NCBI RefSeq assembly: GCF_910592395.1
Contig: NC_088325.1
Location: 12,342,109-12,406,108 of the forward strand
Reading direction: 5' to 3'
Length of the DNA: 64,000 nt
Origin: Lineus longissimus
Taxonomy: Eukaryota; Nemertea; Pilidiophora; Heteronemertea; Lineidae
Numbering within the stretch: the first letter of the stretch is position 1; every line of letters starts with the position of its first letter. Both the position numbers and the translations under genes were made by a program. Of this stretch, positions 15,201 to 23,699 are shown one piece after another. The notes below the pieces were generated by a model. That model saw only the letters and a list, made by a program, of their open reading frames with translations, searched no databases and was not told where the DNA came from.

Positions 15201-18200
15201 CTGTACAGGGATGTGAAATATCAAATGACCTTCACCAAACTTCTGTAACCTTGACAGAAAACAAGGTATACAATTTCATCGTCGGTGCCTTGAAATTGCA
15301 CCACACATCCCTACTCTTACCAATGTATATTTCACTTAAAATTTTGCATTCCTGTGGCAAAATTGACATCCCTGTGTTCACATTCATGTGCTACATACAT
15401 TCTACAATATTCAAACAAATACATAGCAGCATCATTCAACATGTACAACAAAAGGCTTCTTCATTGCCTACTTGCTTTTGTTACAATACTGATTTGATAC
15501 TGATTCAGATGATTTAAGTTAGCTCCTCATTTAATATTCGAAATGCCTCATTTAATTTTCTAATTAGTTCCCCTGCCTTGCTCCTTCAGCATGTCAAGGT
15601 CACGTAACAAGCTAGCATCACCAAACTTGCTCACATAGATACATCACAACATGCATGCTTCACTTTATTTCCTTCTGCCCTGTTTTTCTTTGGATTAAAA
15701 CTTACACCTTCATTACTATGCTAAAGATTTGATAGGTGATGGTATATTGCTTTGCTTCCGATATCATCTTACGGGCTGGTTGAGGTTTTATCATATTATT
15801 TATGAAATGGTGGTGGCGCCGCTGAAGTTAGTTCCACTGCAGGTGATATTGCTTTGTGTAGCTACCATTGGTGGCAGTTGCAGGAATATTGTGGAATATT
15901 TCAAAATTGAACACCTTAGCGATATGTAATGACAAACAGATCTACTGGTAGCATTTGATTCATGGGGGACAGTGTTGTCAGTTTATCCCAATGACTGAGC
16001 ATTTTATTTTTGTAGATGGAGGGAGTGCTCAAAAATATACTACTGTCAAAACTTCCAGGTTTTCAGTTTCAAAGGGTCAGTGTATGAAATAACTTACCAG
16101 CTACTGAAAAAATCTTGAATAGCATTAAAATTTGCAGAGAAATTCTGAACTTCTTTCAATTTTTTTTGACAACTTGTGGCAATCAGATTTTTGAGGAGGT
16201 ACCCTGAGGGTCATATTATAAACCTTGAATTGAGGTATACTTGGTGTTCAATTTTTTTAATTTCCTCAATATTACGAGCTCCGATGTTAGAGCCTTTTTG
16301 GTGCCAGTTTCTTCTCCTAACTCTCTCTCTTCTCCTTTAGGATGAAACTTATCCTCTAAAAGGTGGCGGTCCGTATAGTCCTGCGAGGTCGGATATTTCT
16401 AGTACCGGCACCGATAGTCCTCACGCGTCGTTAATTAATTCTAAGAGTAAAAAGACTTATATTGACGATTCTATAGTTGCTAGTAATAAAGGTTTGTAGT
16501 AACTACATCGTAGTTCTAATTAATGATAATTTAAGATAATTTTATCTATCTGTACCTGTACTGCAGGGGATATTGTGATTTCTGCTCCAGTTAAGACGTT
16601 CTCTCAACTTGTTGTATCTCCTTATAACCCTATAAAATCTAAATCTGTACCACGAGGTTCCAAGTATTTCATATTTCAAGTTCATTATTCCTCAAGAAAA
16701 ACGGAGCATTTAAAAAAGCTTTTAGCTACAGAAAAAAAAGGTTTTCAGAAGCTGAAAAAGCATTGTTTTAAAGAGTGAATTATCCCATGTTTGAAGGTTC
16801 AAAGTCCTTGGTGGTTGAGATGTATCCGATTATGATTGTTTTATCTCTTTTGCAGTGTATAATAAAGCAGGATCGCTACCTAGGAATCATCATACGAACG
16901 GGCCGATAGAAAATGATTATCATGATACTGTCTCAAAAACACGGTCGCTAAAGCGTGATCGCGAAGATGCAAATAGGGTGAGTTAGCACTCGTGCTTGTA
17001 AGGCAAGATGCATTCGGTTTTGAGTTTGAATCTCACATGTCTGAATACAGTCATTTCAAAGTCTTTCCAATTTTTTTTTGAGATGATTTTATTTCGGATT
17101 GATTGCTGATATCCAATTTGTTTCAAAATTTTCTTTAGAATTAATTTAAGCAAGATCTTTTTAAACTTAATCAATCAAGCATTTATACCTTTGATTTTTC
17201 TGCTGCCCCTATATTTCTTCTCTTTTTCAACTTCTTCTCGACAGTATTCACTTGCCAATTTTAGAACTTTTCAACTTTCCAGAACCACACGGGCCAGAAC
17301 CACCAGAATCACATCAATCGGACGAAAACTCCGCCACCTCCCCCAGTCCGCTCAACCTCGCACCCAAGGGGCCCGCATCCGGCACCACCACCATATGCGA
17401 ACGAGGCTCAGTCATCACAGCGCCACCTGACGCCACAATCTGGTACTTACAGTCGTCACCATGAATATCTCTGCTGATTACACGCTATCGTAGGAATGGT
17501 TAGGACGAACACCTTTTCAAAAATATCTCGATGTTGTCATTTTTACGTGAAATAAAATGTGGTGTCTGTGGTGTTTAGTGTTCATGTTATTTTACACTGT
17601 GCATACTTGTTTGGAAACCTTTGTAGCTATCAAAGTAACCTCTGATGAAAACTTATGATTATAAAAATCCAAATGAGGTTAATGTTTGGAAAAAGGGCTA
17701 TTTGAAAACTCTATAGCAAGGGGAGCGATTTTCAATATCTTCATTATTACCCCATGAATTTGAATGTTTCGAGGAATCGTTGTGGCGTTACTTTAAACGA
17801 TGAGGAGAGTGCCTGACATGAAGGTATGGAAAGATATTTGTGGAACACTAACTCAAGCTTACAAGATTTCCAATGAGTGTCATATTTTTCTGCACACAAT
17901 TTCAATAGTATACACTTCACATAGATACATGCCATAACATTAACTCTACATGCCCTGCATATCAGCAATTTTTATCGCATCAACCTGCAATAATGTCTAC
18001 TTCAGCAAGCAATAGAAAGATAGTCTGTCTGCAGGTGAAATCTGTCGTCATTATCGCAGGTCACAGTACTGGTTGCTTCTTGTCGCTGCCGCACAGACGA
18101 GTGAATTTTGTCACATGCTGCAATAAAAATTGCTCATTTTCAGGATGCTTTACACTCTGCACATAGATGTTCGATGTGTCTGTCATTTCGTTGTTAATCT

Positions 18201-21200
18201 TCTTCAGTAACCATGGTAACTTTTATACTATGCACAATTTTTCATGAAATAGTCTATTCACCTGTCCATCGAACTTTGCTGGTGACCTTTGGCAAGTCAC
18301 CTAAGTTCCAACACCACATCTTTCAATAAAACGTAACATAGAGAGTCCAGGTACCTGGTGCCTATTGATGGACACGCAGAGTGCCTCTCAAAATGTGAAA
18401 TTTGAGTTACTTCTGATGGACTTCCCCGGCCCCTCTGGCCGATGATAGTGACACTATACCAGTTATTCTAATTAGGGCCCATCTATAGTTGCAGAATAAT
18501 CATCCGAACAATGTCATTGTAAGACCTCTTCCTTGAGAGTCCTTACGTTCCAAAAAGTCCTGTATACATATTCTATTTTCCAAAAAATCCTGTATTCTAT
18601 TTACACTACTCTCTCAAAAATCAAAAAGCAGTCTCAACATGGACACTAAAGACCCATAAATGTATTAATAATGATTTAATAAGTAATATTTTTAACTCAT
18701 CCAACAGGATCCTAACCATTCCACTGTAACGTAGTGTTCATTTCGTTTTATCTAGGCTTGAAGTTTTTGCACACAACCTCGCAAACAGCCGTCCCCTGTT
18801 GAGCTCATGTTTAAAGCTACATGTAACATGTCTAACTTATCCTGTGACGGATATGTAAACTGTCTAAACATAGTGAGCTCTGGTGAGCTTCATGAAAAGA
18901 GGCATGTAGCAGTTCTAAATCTGCCAACAGGGGGCCGATCATTCTGTCACTGAGTGATGCACTGTTGTTCTGTTTTGCACTTTGTCATGTTGGATTAGAG
19001 TGAAAATGAAAAGTAAAATGATTGTTTTAAGAAATCTTGCTGTGTGAAAATGAAAAGTTAAATGATTGTTTTAAGAAATCTTGCTGTGTGACAAATATCG
19101 AGGTCCCTGACTCTGCCCTGCTCCCAGTTGTCGCAAGCAGCGCCTCCCTAGTGTCATGCCATCAGGCTGTTGTGGCACGTCATCATGTCATGAACTGGCA
19201 GAGTCAATTAGCAGCGATGGGTCCAATGCTCATAGCACTTGGGTTTGTCTACCAATTTGATGTAAGAAAAGTTGGAAATTGTTAACCTCTGCTTTTGATT
19301 TTCACTCTAAGTCCCTTCACAACAGGTTGAATTTTCCATCAGATTTGTTGTCACTTGTCGTGCTTGCCTTTCTTTTTAGTGTTTTCATTTTTCGCCCTTT
19401 TTCCAGTTCGTTCATACATCGCCTACTCCACCACATCCTCCTTCTATCACATTCAGATCTGATCGGTAGGTCCACACATTTCCCCACTAGCACGTCCTAT
19501 TACTAACCTAAACCTCGCTGGGACCTGCAATTATAATTGCTGCAATGTGTGACAAAATCATCTCCTGTCAGCATGTAAAACCAATAACTAATACATTTGT
19601 AGGTTTGATACTTATCGCAGGTAACTGCAATCGACAATTCTTCTCGCAGACACTTGCTATAACTATAATTATCACAAACAAGCAATTTTTGTCACATGTG
19701 ATCATGATTGCAGCAATTTAGATCACTTGTTTGTCAGTACATTTGGGGGGGGGGGGGCACATTGTCACTTTTCACTTGTCACAAGCATGTTCATTAATCC
19801 CCCCACCCCACAACCATGTGTAGATAAATTTCTAATTGGCAATTGAATACTGACGGCACGCTAATATTATTCTCCATGTTCAAGAACACTGTTGCACGGC
19901 TATCTAATCTCTGTGCCCTTGGTCAAGATATCTTACCCTTACTGTGTTACTCACAGCCTATTAAGAATATGAGTAGCTGCCATGGTTTACAGAGCTTGCC
20001 TTAGACTGTCATCCTATCCAAGGGCCAAGAGCCAGTTGACAACCTTAGACTCTCATTACTAACTTAAGGGGTATGCATGGGTCATGGGTCATGGGTCAGG
20101 AAATTGTTATACACAGTTATACACAATGCCGTAGTGCATGCAACTTTTCTCAAACTTGGTTCATATAGTATTTGTGTATCTGTCGGTACACAACAGCATT
20201 GTTGAAATTTACATTCCCCTTAGACAAAACATCTCAATTAAAATTTTTATTGTATCTCATGTAATGTCAATTCCCTTTCAGTAAATAATGGCTCTGTGCC
20301 CCCGCCACCACGAGAAATCATGGCACCAAGTCAACTAGGACGGCCTCAGATCTACCAGATGCAAGGTGCGCTTGTCTAATTCATGTGATGGACGCAAGGG
20401 AGTGTATGGAATTATCGCACATCACACAACGAGATTCGAATTATCGGGAGAAATTCTTAGCAGATTTTAGACAACTGACTTCCACACCATTACTGTCCTC
20501 GGTTGAAATTAGGTTTATCTGTGAAGAAATCAACAAGGTGGTTCATCAAAGGTATGTGGCGCTAACACTGAAAATGCTTCTAATATCAACCCAAAGATGA
20601 TTGATTTATCGTGAGAAGAAATTGAAAACTGTGTAGTTCCAGAACTAACTGATTTCGAACTTCAGTGGTACCGATCTGGCAAAAATGTTCCTAGGTGAGG
20701 GAGTACTCGATACCCCATTGAGTTAATTTCATCGACATTGTTTTCAAATTTCAAATTGGAATCAAAGTAAAAATTTTAGGCATTGAAATCATGATCAAAC
20801 TTTGTCATAATTTTCAGAGGACAGGTTTTTCTTCTCGGCAATCTCACTCAGTTCTTAGGGTTAATACTAGATGGGACTAATGTGCAAGTACAAATTCATG
20901 AAAATCGACATGGAAGGATTTACCCACCGCCATCTGGATCAGACCGTGATATTTTTGAGGCTGATGGTTATTTTTATATCGAGATTACGAATTATTTTCA
21001 AACTCAAGTTCAATCTTCGAAGATTATCAATATGTGCATGTGTGTGTTCTTGTCTCTAATGGCTTTGTGTTAACACAGACTAATTAAGCCAAATTGGACT
21101 AATTTGTTTATCAAATATGACTCGATATTATGCAGATAATTTTGTGTCAAACGTTGACATTTGTATCTTTTTATATGAAAATGTAAATGTACTATGTAGT

Positions 21201-21439
21201 CAATGAGTGGCTGTTTGGTCGCTAGGTATTTTGCATGTTGCTACGGCAATGATGTTACCATCGATACTAATCACTCAGCTTGATTGTTATGTGTTACAGC
21301 ATTGAAAATGTTGCTTTGCGATCAATGCTATGATGATAATGATGATATGATGATATAACTTTTGTTCCCTTGATGTTTTATAGTGGATCGAGGGTATCAG
21401 GAATTTGTAGGAGATGTTCTGCCTAAATGGCCGTATTGA
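99..21439 (+). CDS. NPHS1-like: Nephrin-like Ig superfamily adhesion receptor, 5' end missing (whole gene span)
   Basis: Seen: a chain of exons encodes the C-terminal half of one Ig domain, eight further Ig domains, one fibronectin type III domain, one transmembrane helix followed by RRRKRK, and a tyrosine- and proline-rich cytoplasmic tail. Ig exons are phase 1 at both ends with clean AG/GT borders. Known: this order (many Ig, one FN3, TM) is that of nephrin and of fly Sns/Hibris, which bind Kirre/NEPH partners between cells in filtration slits, myoblast fusion and cell sorting. The first exon motif YECQVGP, followed directly by VPP, also fits nephrin. The start codon, signal peptide and first half of Ig1 lie before the window. 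The tail exons after 8411 are less certain, and several terminal exons are possible, so the gene end could be 17477, 20379, 21073 or 21439. Confidence 0.85.
539..862 (+). CDS. Nephrin-like exon: second Ig domain
   Basis: The acceptor is TTCAG and the donor GTGAGT. The exon is phase 1-1 and encodes one complete C2-type Ig domain with B-strand cysteine (LELICES), tryptophan (ITWLRNG) and F-strand cysteine (GATYSCQA). The reading frame runs on past the donor only briefly. Confidence 0.85.
1126..1419 (+). CDS. Nephrin-like exon: third Ig domain
   Basis: It follows a TTTCAG acceptor and ends at a perfect GTAAGT donor, phase 1-1. It encodes a full Ig domain: LTLSCTS, VIWYKNG and AKYSCIAKN. It joins the preceding exon through HPPSHPV. 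Confidence 0.87.
1898..2197 (+). CDS. Nephrin-like exon: fourth Ig domain
   Basis: The acceptor is CTTTCAG and the donor GTAAGT, phase 1-1. It encodes ITLTCETTNSNP, IKWFAKG and VIYTCQATS, a canonical Ig domain. The intron before it (1420-1897) shows no other gene. Confidence 0.87.
2504..2794 (+). CDS. Nephrin-like exon: fifth Ig domain
   Basis: The acceptor is TTTTCAG and the donor GTAAGT, phase 1-1. Ig hallmarks are QRLTCVSVGGNP, LTWWKGN and AEYRCNATNP. It opens with YPPEKPVISGYK, closely like the opening of the third Ig exon (HPPSHPVITGYK), so these two exons probably arose by duplication. Confidence 0.87.
3165..3473 (+). CDS. Nephrin-like exon: sixth Ig domain
   Basis: The acceptor is CTTTCAG and the donor GTAAGT, phase 1-1. 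It encodes MKIICETESSNPP, ITWWKDGREL and SEVSCEALND, a complete Ig domain. The intron from 3474 to 3867 has no other visible content. Confidence 0.87.
3868..4149 (+). CDS. Nephrin-like exon: seventh Ig domain, lacking the first cysteine
   Basis: The acceptor is TTTGTAG and the donor GTAAGT, phase 1-1. The core tryptophan (YTWYKDG) and F-strand cysteine (GKYLCMALND) are present. The B-strand position normally occupied by cysteine reads leucine within NLTAKANP. That NLT is also an N-glycosylation sequon. The domain therefore cannot make the usual intradomain disulphide. Confidence 0.85.
4316..4594 (+). CDS. Nephrin-like exon: eighth Ig domain
   Basis: The acceptor is TCCACAG and the donor GTGAGC, phase 1-1. 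Ig hallmarks are AAIDCEAEANP, IITWSRPG and GKFRCTANNGIGD. The intron just upstream holds a short piece (about 4205-4243) of the pogo-like repeat described at 21868. Confidence 0.86.
5042..5160 (+). CDS. Nephrin-like exon: first half of the ninth Ig domain
   Basis: The acceptor is TTTTTAG and the donor GTAAGT, starting in phase 1 and ending in phase 0. It encodes YPPEIDKS, then the B-strand GELICRAEGAP and the tryptophan in FFWTR. The domain is completed by the next exon, so unlike the other Ig domains this one is split by an intron. Confidence 0.83.
5573..5759 (+). CDS. Nephrin-like exon: second half of the ninth Ig domain
   Basis: It begins after CCTTTCAG in phase 0 with NGEDIIPRYGSRYELEG and ends at GTAAGT in phase 1. 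The F-strand cysteine sits in YGMYHCRAVNSLG. Joined to the preceding exon it completes the membrane-proximal Ig domain. Confidence 0.83.
5986..6177 (+). CDS. Nephrin-like exon: first half of the fibronectin III domain
   Basis: The acceptor is TTTCCAG and the donor GTATGT, phase 1-1. It encodes RPDPPEDLRHVN followed by SITVMWTSGFNGG and FRIKYEE, the A-C strands of an FN3 domain with its core tryptophan. It is completed by the exon at 6400. Confidence 0.83.
6400..6495 (+). CDS. Nephrin-like exon: second half of the fibronectin III domain
   Basis: The acceptor is TTTTAG and the donor GTGAGT, phase 1-1. It encodes GLKFATEYTLYVQAINKLG, matching the F-G region of FN3 (L..Y...V.A.N..G), then SRFSQSAKC. 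This closes the ectodomain. Confidence 0.82.
6820..6990 (+). CDS. Nephrin-like exon: transmembrane segment
   Basis: The acceptor is TTTACAG and the donor GTTAGC, phase 1-1. A short juxtamembrane stretch is followed by about 25 hydrophobic residues beginning VPLLIIVAVCAV and then a basic stop-transfer cluster RRRKRK. This marks a single-pass type I membrane protein with its tail in the cytoplasm. Confidence 0.83.
7217..7234 (+). repeat. Poly-G tract of 18 in an intron
   Basis: An uninterrupted run of 18 G lies in the intron after the transmembrane exon. Two comparable runs occur at 19745-19757 (13 G) and 26371-26390 (20 G). The rest of the 6991-8250 intron shows nothing recognisable. Confidence 0.95.
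8251..8411 (+). CDS. Nephrin-like exon: proximal cytoplasmic tail
   Basis: The acceptor is CTCGTTTCAG, entering in phase 1; the donor GTAAGT leaves in phase 0. It encodes a 54-residue acidic, tyrosine-rich segment including IEMYAPPGSGNVYPNP, TYSSYDRS and DDLYKSYHD. Known: nephrin-family tails signal through phosphotyrosines that recruit SH2 adaptors. Inference: several of these tyrosines are candidates. The phase-0 end lets it join the exons at 10625, 12417, 13483 or 16341. Confidence 0.75.
8519..8666. repeat. Imperfect inverted-repeat element in an intron
   Basis: The arm GGTATTGGCCAATCAG at 8539-8554 is repeated inverted with one mismatch at 8620-8635. The outer arms around 8519-8531 and 8650-8661 also pair loosely. 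A 14 bp palindrome, TTAAACATGTTTAA, ends at 8520. It is probably a decayed MITE; no target duplication is clear. Confidence 0.5.
8667..10624. other. Intron, AT-rich, no gene seen
   Basis: This long intron has no convincing exon. Its middle (about 9100-9540) repeats the phrase GTGTTAAA in a loose, irregular way. A 10 bp inverted pair ATGAGGTACC / GGTACCTCAT at 9957-9966 and 10081-10090 is too short to call an element. Confidence 0.6.
10625..10780 (+). CDS. Nephrin-like cassette exon: proline/threonine/arginine-rich tail segment
   Basis: It lies between CGACAG and a consensus GTGAGT donor, is 156 bases long and phase 0-0, so it can be skipped without changing frame. It encodes a basic, proline-rich peptide with a threonine-proline-arginine repeat (PRGTPRGTPTPRNTPT) and K/R-P-rich stretches. 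Inference: it could bind SH3 domains or be phosphorylated on the TP sites. The acceptor has only a modest pyrimidine tract, so exon use needs transcripts. Confidence 0.6.
10781..12416. other. Intron, no other gene seen
   Basis: This AT-rich noncoding stretch lies between cassette exons. A 106-codon minus-strand frame near 11124-11444 has biased, low-complexity composition and no recognisable domain, and was not called. Confidence 0.6.
12417..12489 (+). CDS. Candidate alternative tail exon (phase 0 to 1), tyrosine-rich
   Basis: The acceptor ATTATTTTCAG is followed by an open frame starting D-Y-Q-Y, and a GTAAAG donor leaves phase 1. The peptide includes YVETVVWYRHDDYKYG, with six tyrosines in 24 residues. 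Its entry phase matches the ends of exons 8411 and 10780. Its exit phase matches the entry of 16856 and 20282. If the donor is not used, the frame stops at 12504-12506. Not proven to be an exon; the splice signals and phase are the evidence. Confidence 0.45.
12668..12857. mobile_element. TTAA-flanked MITE
   Basis: TTAA at 12664-12667 and 12858-12861 flanks termini ATGGGGACTATAGGCA and, inverted, AGGGAGACTATAGGCA. A related end lies at 22665. TTAA duplication is typical of piggyBac and Kolobok elements. No coding capacity is present. Confidence 0.65.
13483..13528 (+). CDS. Candidate alternative tail exon (phase 0 to 1), short
   Basis: The acceptor is ATTTCAG and the donor a perfect GTAAGT. 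The 46 bases encode DESDDTIVWFPRPDF. It has the same entry and exit phases as the exons at 12417 and 16341. The core TIVWFPRPDF resembles TVVWYRHDDY of the 12417 exon, suggesting duplicated alternatives. The donor lies in the first unit of a degenerate repeat field, which lowers confidence. Confidence 0.35.
13520..14200 (+). repeat. Degenerate ~65 bp tandem repeat field
   Basis: The phrases AAGTCCACATGTGTGTTTTGAAA, GGTGGTCCTCTAGTAATCC and TGATTATTTGAGTG recur in shuffled, mutated form through about 700 bp of intron, roughly ten times. It has no coding potential as a repeat. It looks like an old decayed minisatellite. Confidence 0.6.
14610..14847. repeat. Inverted-repeat element (probable MITE)
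   Basis: TCAGGGACATTCA at 14610-14622 recurs inverted at 14835-14847. Inside these, TGGTGGAAAGGCAT-type sequence (14633-14660, repeated near 14688) pairs with ATGCCATTCCACCA around 14797. The arms are imperfect and no coding frame is present. Confidence 0.5.
15124..15247 (+). repeat. 42 bp tandem repeat, three units
   Basis: There are three consecutive near-identical 42 bp units, each containing TTCACCAAAC and ending near CTGTACAG. Because 42 is a multiple of three, the + frame reads a 14-residue repeat (for example ECKISNDLHQTSVQ) inside a 141-codon frame. No domain or splice support was found, so it is listed as a minisatellite rather than a gene. Confidence 0.75.
15250..16340. other. Intron, no gene seen
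   Basis: This noncoding sequence leads up to the strong pyrimidine tract (CTCTCTCTCTTCTCCTTTAG) of the exon at 16341. Nothing else was recognised. Confidence 0.55.
16341..16491 (+). CDS. Nephrin-like tail exon, serine-rich
   Basis: A very strong acceptor precedes it and the donor GTTTGT follows, phase 0 to 1. It encodes 50 residues beginning DETYPLKGGGPYSPARS and including STGTDSPH and KTYIDDSIV. It is hydrophilic, with several possible Ser-Pro and Tyr phosphorylation sites, as expected of a receptor tail. It joins exon 8411 or 10780 in frame and feeds 16856 or 20282. Confidence 0.7.
16856..16977 (+). CDS. Nephrin-like tail exon
   Basis: The acceptor is TTTTGCAG and the donor GTGAGT, entering in phase 1 and leaving in phase 0. 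It encodes VYNKAGSLPRNHHTNGP and IENDYHDTV followed by a basic segment KRDREDANR. The phase-0 end joins the proline-rich exon at 17283. Confidence 0.68.
17283..17477 (+). CDS. Nephrin-like exon: proline-rich C-terminus
   Basis: The acceptor CTTTCCAG in phase 0 is followed by 64 codons and TGA at 17475-17477. The peptide holds two polyproline tracts (TPPPPPV and PAPPPPYANEA) suited to SH3 or WW binding and ends HHEYLC. An AATAAA lies 74 bases past the stop. Alternatively, a GTACTT donor at 17443 would leave phase 1 and allow reading on into the exon at 20282. Both forms could exist. Confidence 0.65.
   Translation, partial: NHTGQNHQNHINRTKTPPPPPVRSTSHPRGPHPAPPPYANEAQSSQRHLTPQSGTYSRHHEYLC
17551..17556 (+). 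terminator. Polyadenylation signal AATAAA
   Basis: AATAAA follows the stop codon at 17477 by about 75 bases, with GT-rich sequence just downstream (GTGGTGTCTGTGGTGTTTAG). This fits a short-3'UTR isoform of the nephrin-like gene. Confidence 0.55.
17760..19000. other. Noncoding stretch
   Basis: No exon is convincing here. Around 18040-18140 there is a weak copy of the CAAGCAATTT/TGTCACAT repeat described at 19505. Confidence 0.5.
19003..19091 (+). repeat. ~44 bp tandem duplication
   Basis: The block AAAATGAAAAGT(T)AAATGATTGTTTTAAGAAATCTTGCTGTGTG occurs twice in a row with one base difference. It is a simple local duplication. Confidence 0.85.
19505..19735. repeat. Dispersed repeat with CAAGCAATTTTTGTCACAT motif
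   Basis: It contains TGCAATTATAATTGC, CAAACAAGCAATTTTTGTC and CATGATTGCAGCAATTT. Related copies are seen near 18040-18140, 24598-24720 and, three times, within 53990-54370. No terminal repeats or coding capacity were recognised. Confidence 0.55.
20282..20372 (+). CDS. Nephrin-like distal tail exon, proline-rich
   Basis: A good acceptor, TTCCCTTTCAG, enters in phase 1 and the exon encodes VNNGSVPPPPREIMAPSQ then GRPQIYQMQ. A GTGCGC donor at 20373 leaves phase 1 and can join 21384 or 20871. If the donor is ignored the frame stops at 20377-20379. The VPPPPRE tract matches the proline-rich character of the preceding tail exons. Confidence 0.6.
20871..21073 (+). CDS. Candidate alternative distal tail exon
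   Basis: An ACTAG acceptor enters in phase 1 and gives an open frame to the TAA at 21071-21073. The peptide starts DGTNVQVQIHENRHGRIYP and includes PPPSGSD and FEADGYFYIE, tyrosine- and proline-rich like the rest of the tail. The pyrimidine tract is interrupted, and an internal donor rather than the stop may end it. Low certainty. Confidence 0.35.
21384..21439 (+). CDS. Nephrin-like candidate last exon
   Basis: The acceptor GATGTTTTATAG enters in phase 1 and gives VDRGYQEFVGDVLPKWPY then TGA at 21437-21439. Its phase matches the donor at 20372. It would give the longest tail isoform. No close AATAAA was found downstream. Confidence 0.5.
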
Positions 21440-21867
21440 TTGAAATTCATACATATAACTGATTTACTCATATGTTTGCATATTTTTTTGGAAGTTTTTT
21501 TCCAGAGTGGAAATTCTCCTAATTCATATTATGTTCCCTTGCTGAGATCAGGGCAAGAAGCCAGAGTCACATGATTCTTTGATTTAACAAAGGTCTCCAC
21601 TCGCTTTGATCATACTTGCTCGTTCATGCATACTCGCTCCAGTAGAGTGATGAGAAAATTAATCTTCGGACTGAACCTCATCATCTTCTGTAGTAAAAGG
21701 CTTTTTAATGCTATGTTGTGTTGCCTGACAACAGTAGTCATGGGGAGCATTTACCATTGTTGCTATGGCTTTCTTAGCAACTGATGCTATGGACACCTTG
21801 CTACTGTTGCTATGGTACTTTCGTTGTGATTTTGATTTTATTCAAAGGAATGTGTGTGTATAATATA

Positions 21868-22025
21868 CAGTAGAACCTGGCTAGTAAGGACACCCTCGGG
21901 ACTGACTTGGTGTCCTTAATAGAGAGGTGTCCTGATTAGAGAGGTCAAATAGGATGGAAACAACCAATTCGTGACCAAAACTAGTGTCCTTAATAGAGAG
22001 GTGTCGGCTAAGAGAGGTTCTACTG
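21868..22025. mobile_element. pogo-like MITE, TA target duplication
   Basis: Terminal inverted repeats CAGTAGAACCT / AGGTTCTACTG bound a 158 bp element flanked by TA on both sides. The inside repeats GTGTCCTTAATAGAGAGGTG. Pieces of the same family lie at about 365-430, 4205-4243 and, in the other orientation, 23700-23790. Known: short TA-flanked elements with CAGTRGAACCTC-type ends belong to the Tc1/mariner-pogo group. It has no coding capacity. Confidence 0.75.
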
Positions 22026-22664
22026 TATTTATAATAATAATTTGAATATTTGAACTGAATTTGCTAGTTGCCTGAGGGCTAAAAATCATGTCGAAGGGCT
22101 GATTTCCATAGATTCTGTTGATAAAGCCTTAGCTCTTAAAGAGGCCACCTACTGAAGAGATTGCATACTAATTGTAGGTGCTCTGTAGAATAGACTGACT
22201 TTCTTATGATGGCATTTATGATTCAATGCAATTATATTTTGCACACCTTAAAAAGATGCATGTCTCAAATGTTTACGTTTCGTTGCTCGAGGGCTTATCA
22301 GGTTGACATTGATCATTTAAAATACAAGTGTATTGAAAACACTTCCATCATAACCACTAGAAAAGTAGACCCTGTACATTTTTAGACTTGGGAATTGTAA
22401 GTTTTCTGTTAAAGGCCTGCACACTTTTTCCAAGACTCATAAAAATGTTACGTCAACAAATAGTGTCACCTTTAATGAATTACCATCTCTTTGCTTCCTT
22501 TATGTGTTAAAAAGGTAGTTATAATGATACGTGTGTCGAAAAATGTTCAATAACTGTTGGATGTTAAGCCATTATTGCACTTCCAGCACTAAAACAAGTG
22601 ATTTTATCAATGCGTATTGCAGTCACAGTTACAGTGTAGTTCAATTATGAAAGTAAAAATTTAA

Positions 22665-22770
22665 AGGGAATCTACAGGCAGCAGCTTAGTGGGCAAGAAT
22701 AAGCTACATGAAAGTGCCAATAGGGGTCTCTCCTATTTCACAGTATTTCGAAACCATTTACAGTGGGAAA
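22665..22770. mobile_element. Partial TTAA-family MITE end
   Basis: TTAA at 22661 is followed by AGGGAATCTACAGGCA. The next bases (CTTAGTGGGCAAGA) match the inverted right end of the MITE at 12668-12857. A matching second end was not found, so it looks truncated. Confidence 0.5.
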
Positions 22771-23699
22771 ATGCCACAGTTGGAGCTTCTGTGAAATTTT
22801 GAATGCAAATTACCATAATACAATGTCAGCAATGACAAAATGATGTTAATCTGTTGACATAACCAGAACTAGAACTATTGACATAACCAGAACTATTGAA
22901 AAGCTCGTTCACTTTTGAGTAATTTTGTCCATTACATTGTGTGGATCATTTAACTGCATTTATCCTGCACCCGGGGCGTCTTGAGCATTTTAACTAGAAA
23001 TGGCAGCTTTCCAGGCATCAATGTTGGCTGTATGTCTTTACGTTCGTTGTTTTCCAGACACAAAGACAGTAAAAGAATAGGTATAAAAAACAACTGCTTT
23101 TTGCTACTGGCCGCTCGCTATACATGTATCTCGGATATCTCCTAGCTGTTAAGGTAACCAATCAAAATTCGAGAGATAATCTCCAAATTGTGCAATTTTG
23201 TATAATCTACATCACGTTATGTATTCACATATTTATTTTGTACAAAAGAATAGTATTAGCTTAGAGTTGTGGTGTTTGTAAGAAGTGCATCTAGTTCTTT
23301 GTAGTTTTCAAGTTGACATATAGATGTCGTGGTATTTTTTACAAGCGCTGCGAAAGAATTCTAGAGTTCAAAATCTAGACTAAAGGCAGTTTAATAGAGT
23401 GTCTTCATTTAATGCAATGTATACTCTGTGCTCTTTTTGGCATGTTCACGTTCAAAAGTCTCAGAGTTTCCATAAATAGAGGGCACCACTAGGATGATAA
23501 AAGTCTGGAGCTACATTTCCCAAACCCTGCCACTTGGCAACCCCGCAAATTGCTTGTCTACATCCTATTGTTCACTGGCCACCAGGCAAAAGATTTGTGC
23601 GGTTACAAAGTCGAGAGGGTTTCAAAGTTACAGCCCTTGAATCATCAACATTTTCACTTTTATATAGTCATTTTCAAGGAGAAGTTCGAAGAATTGTGG

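Noticed and set aside
19037-19285. An 82-codon exon of the nephrin-like gene
   Set aside because: It begins in a local tandem duplication and has no acceptor or donor that fits the tail phases.
20666-20693. Mini-exon reading WYRSGKNVP, Ig-like
   Set aside because: Too short to judge, and it is downstream of the transmembrane exon where an Ig strand makes no sense.
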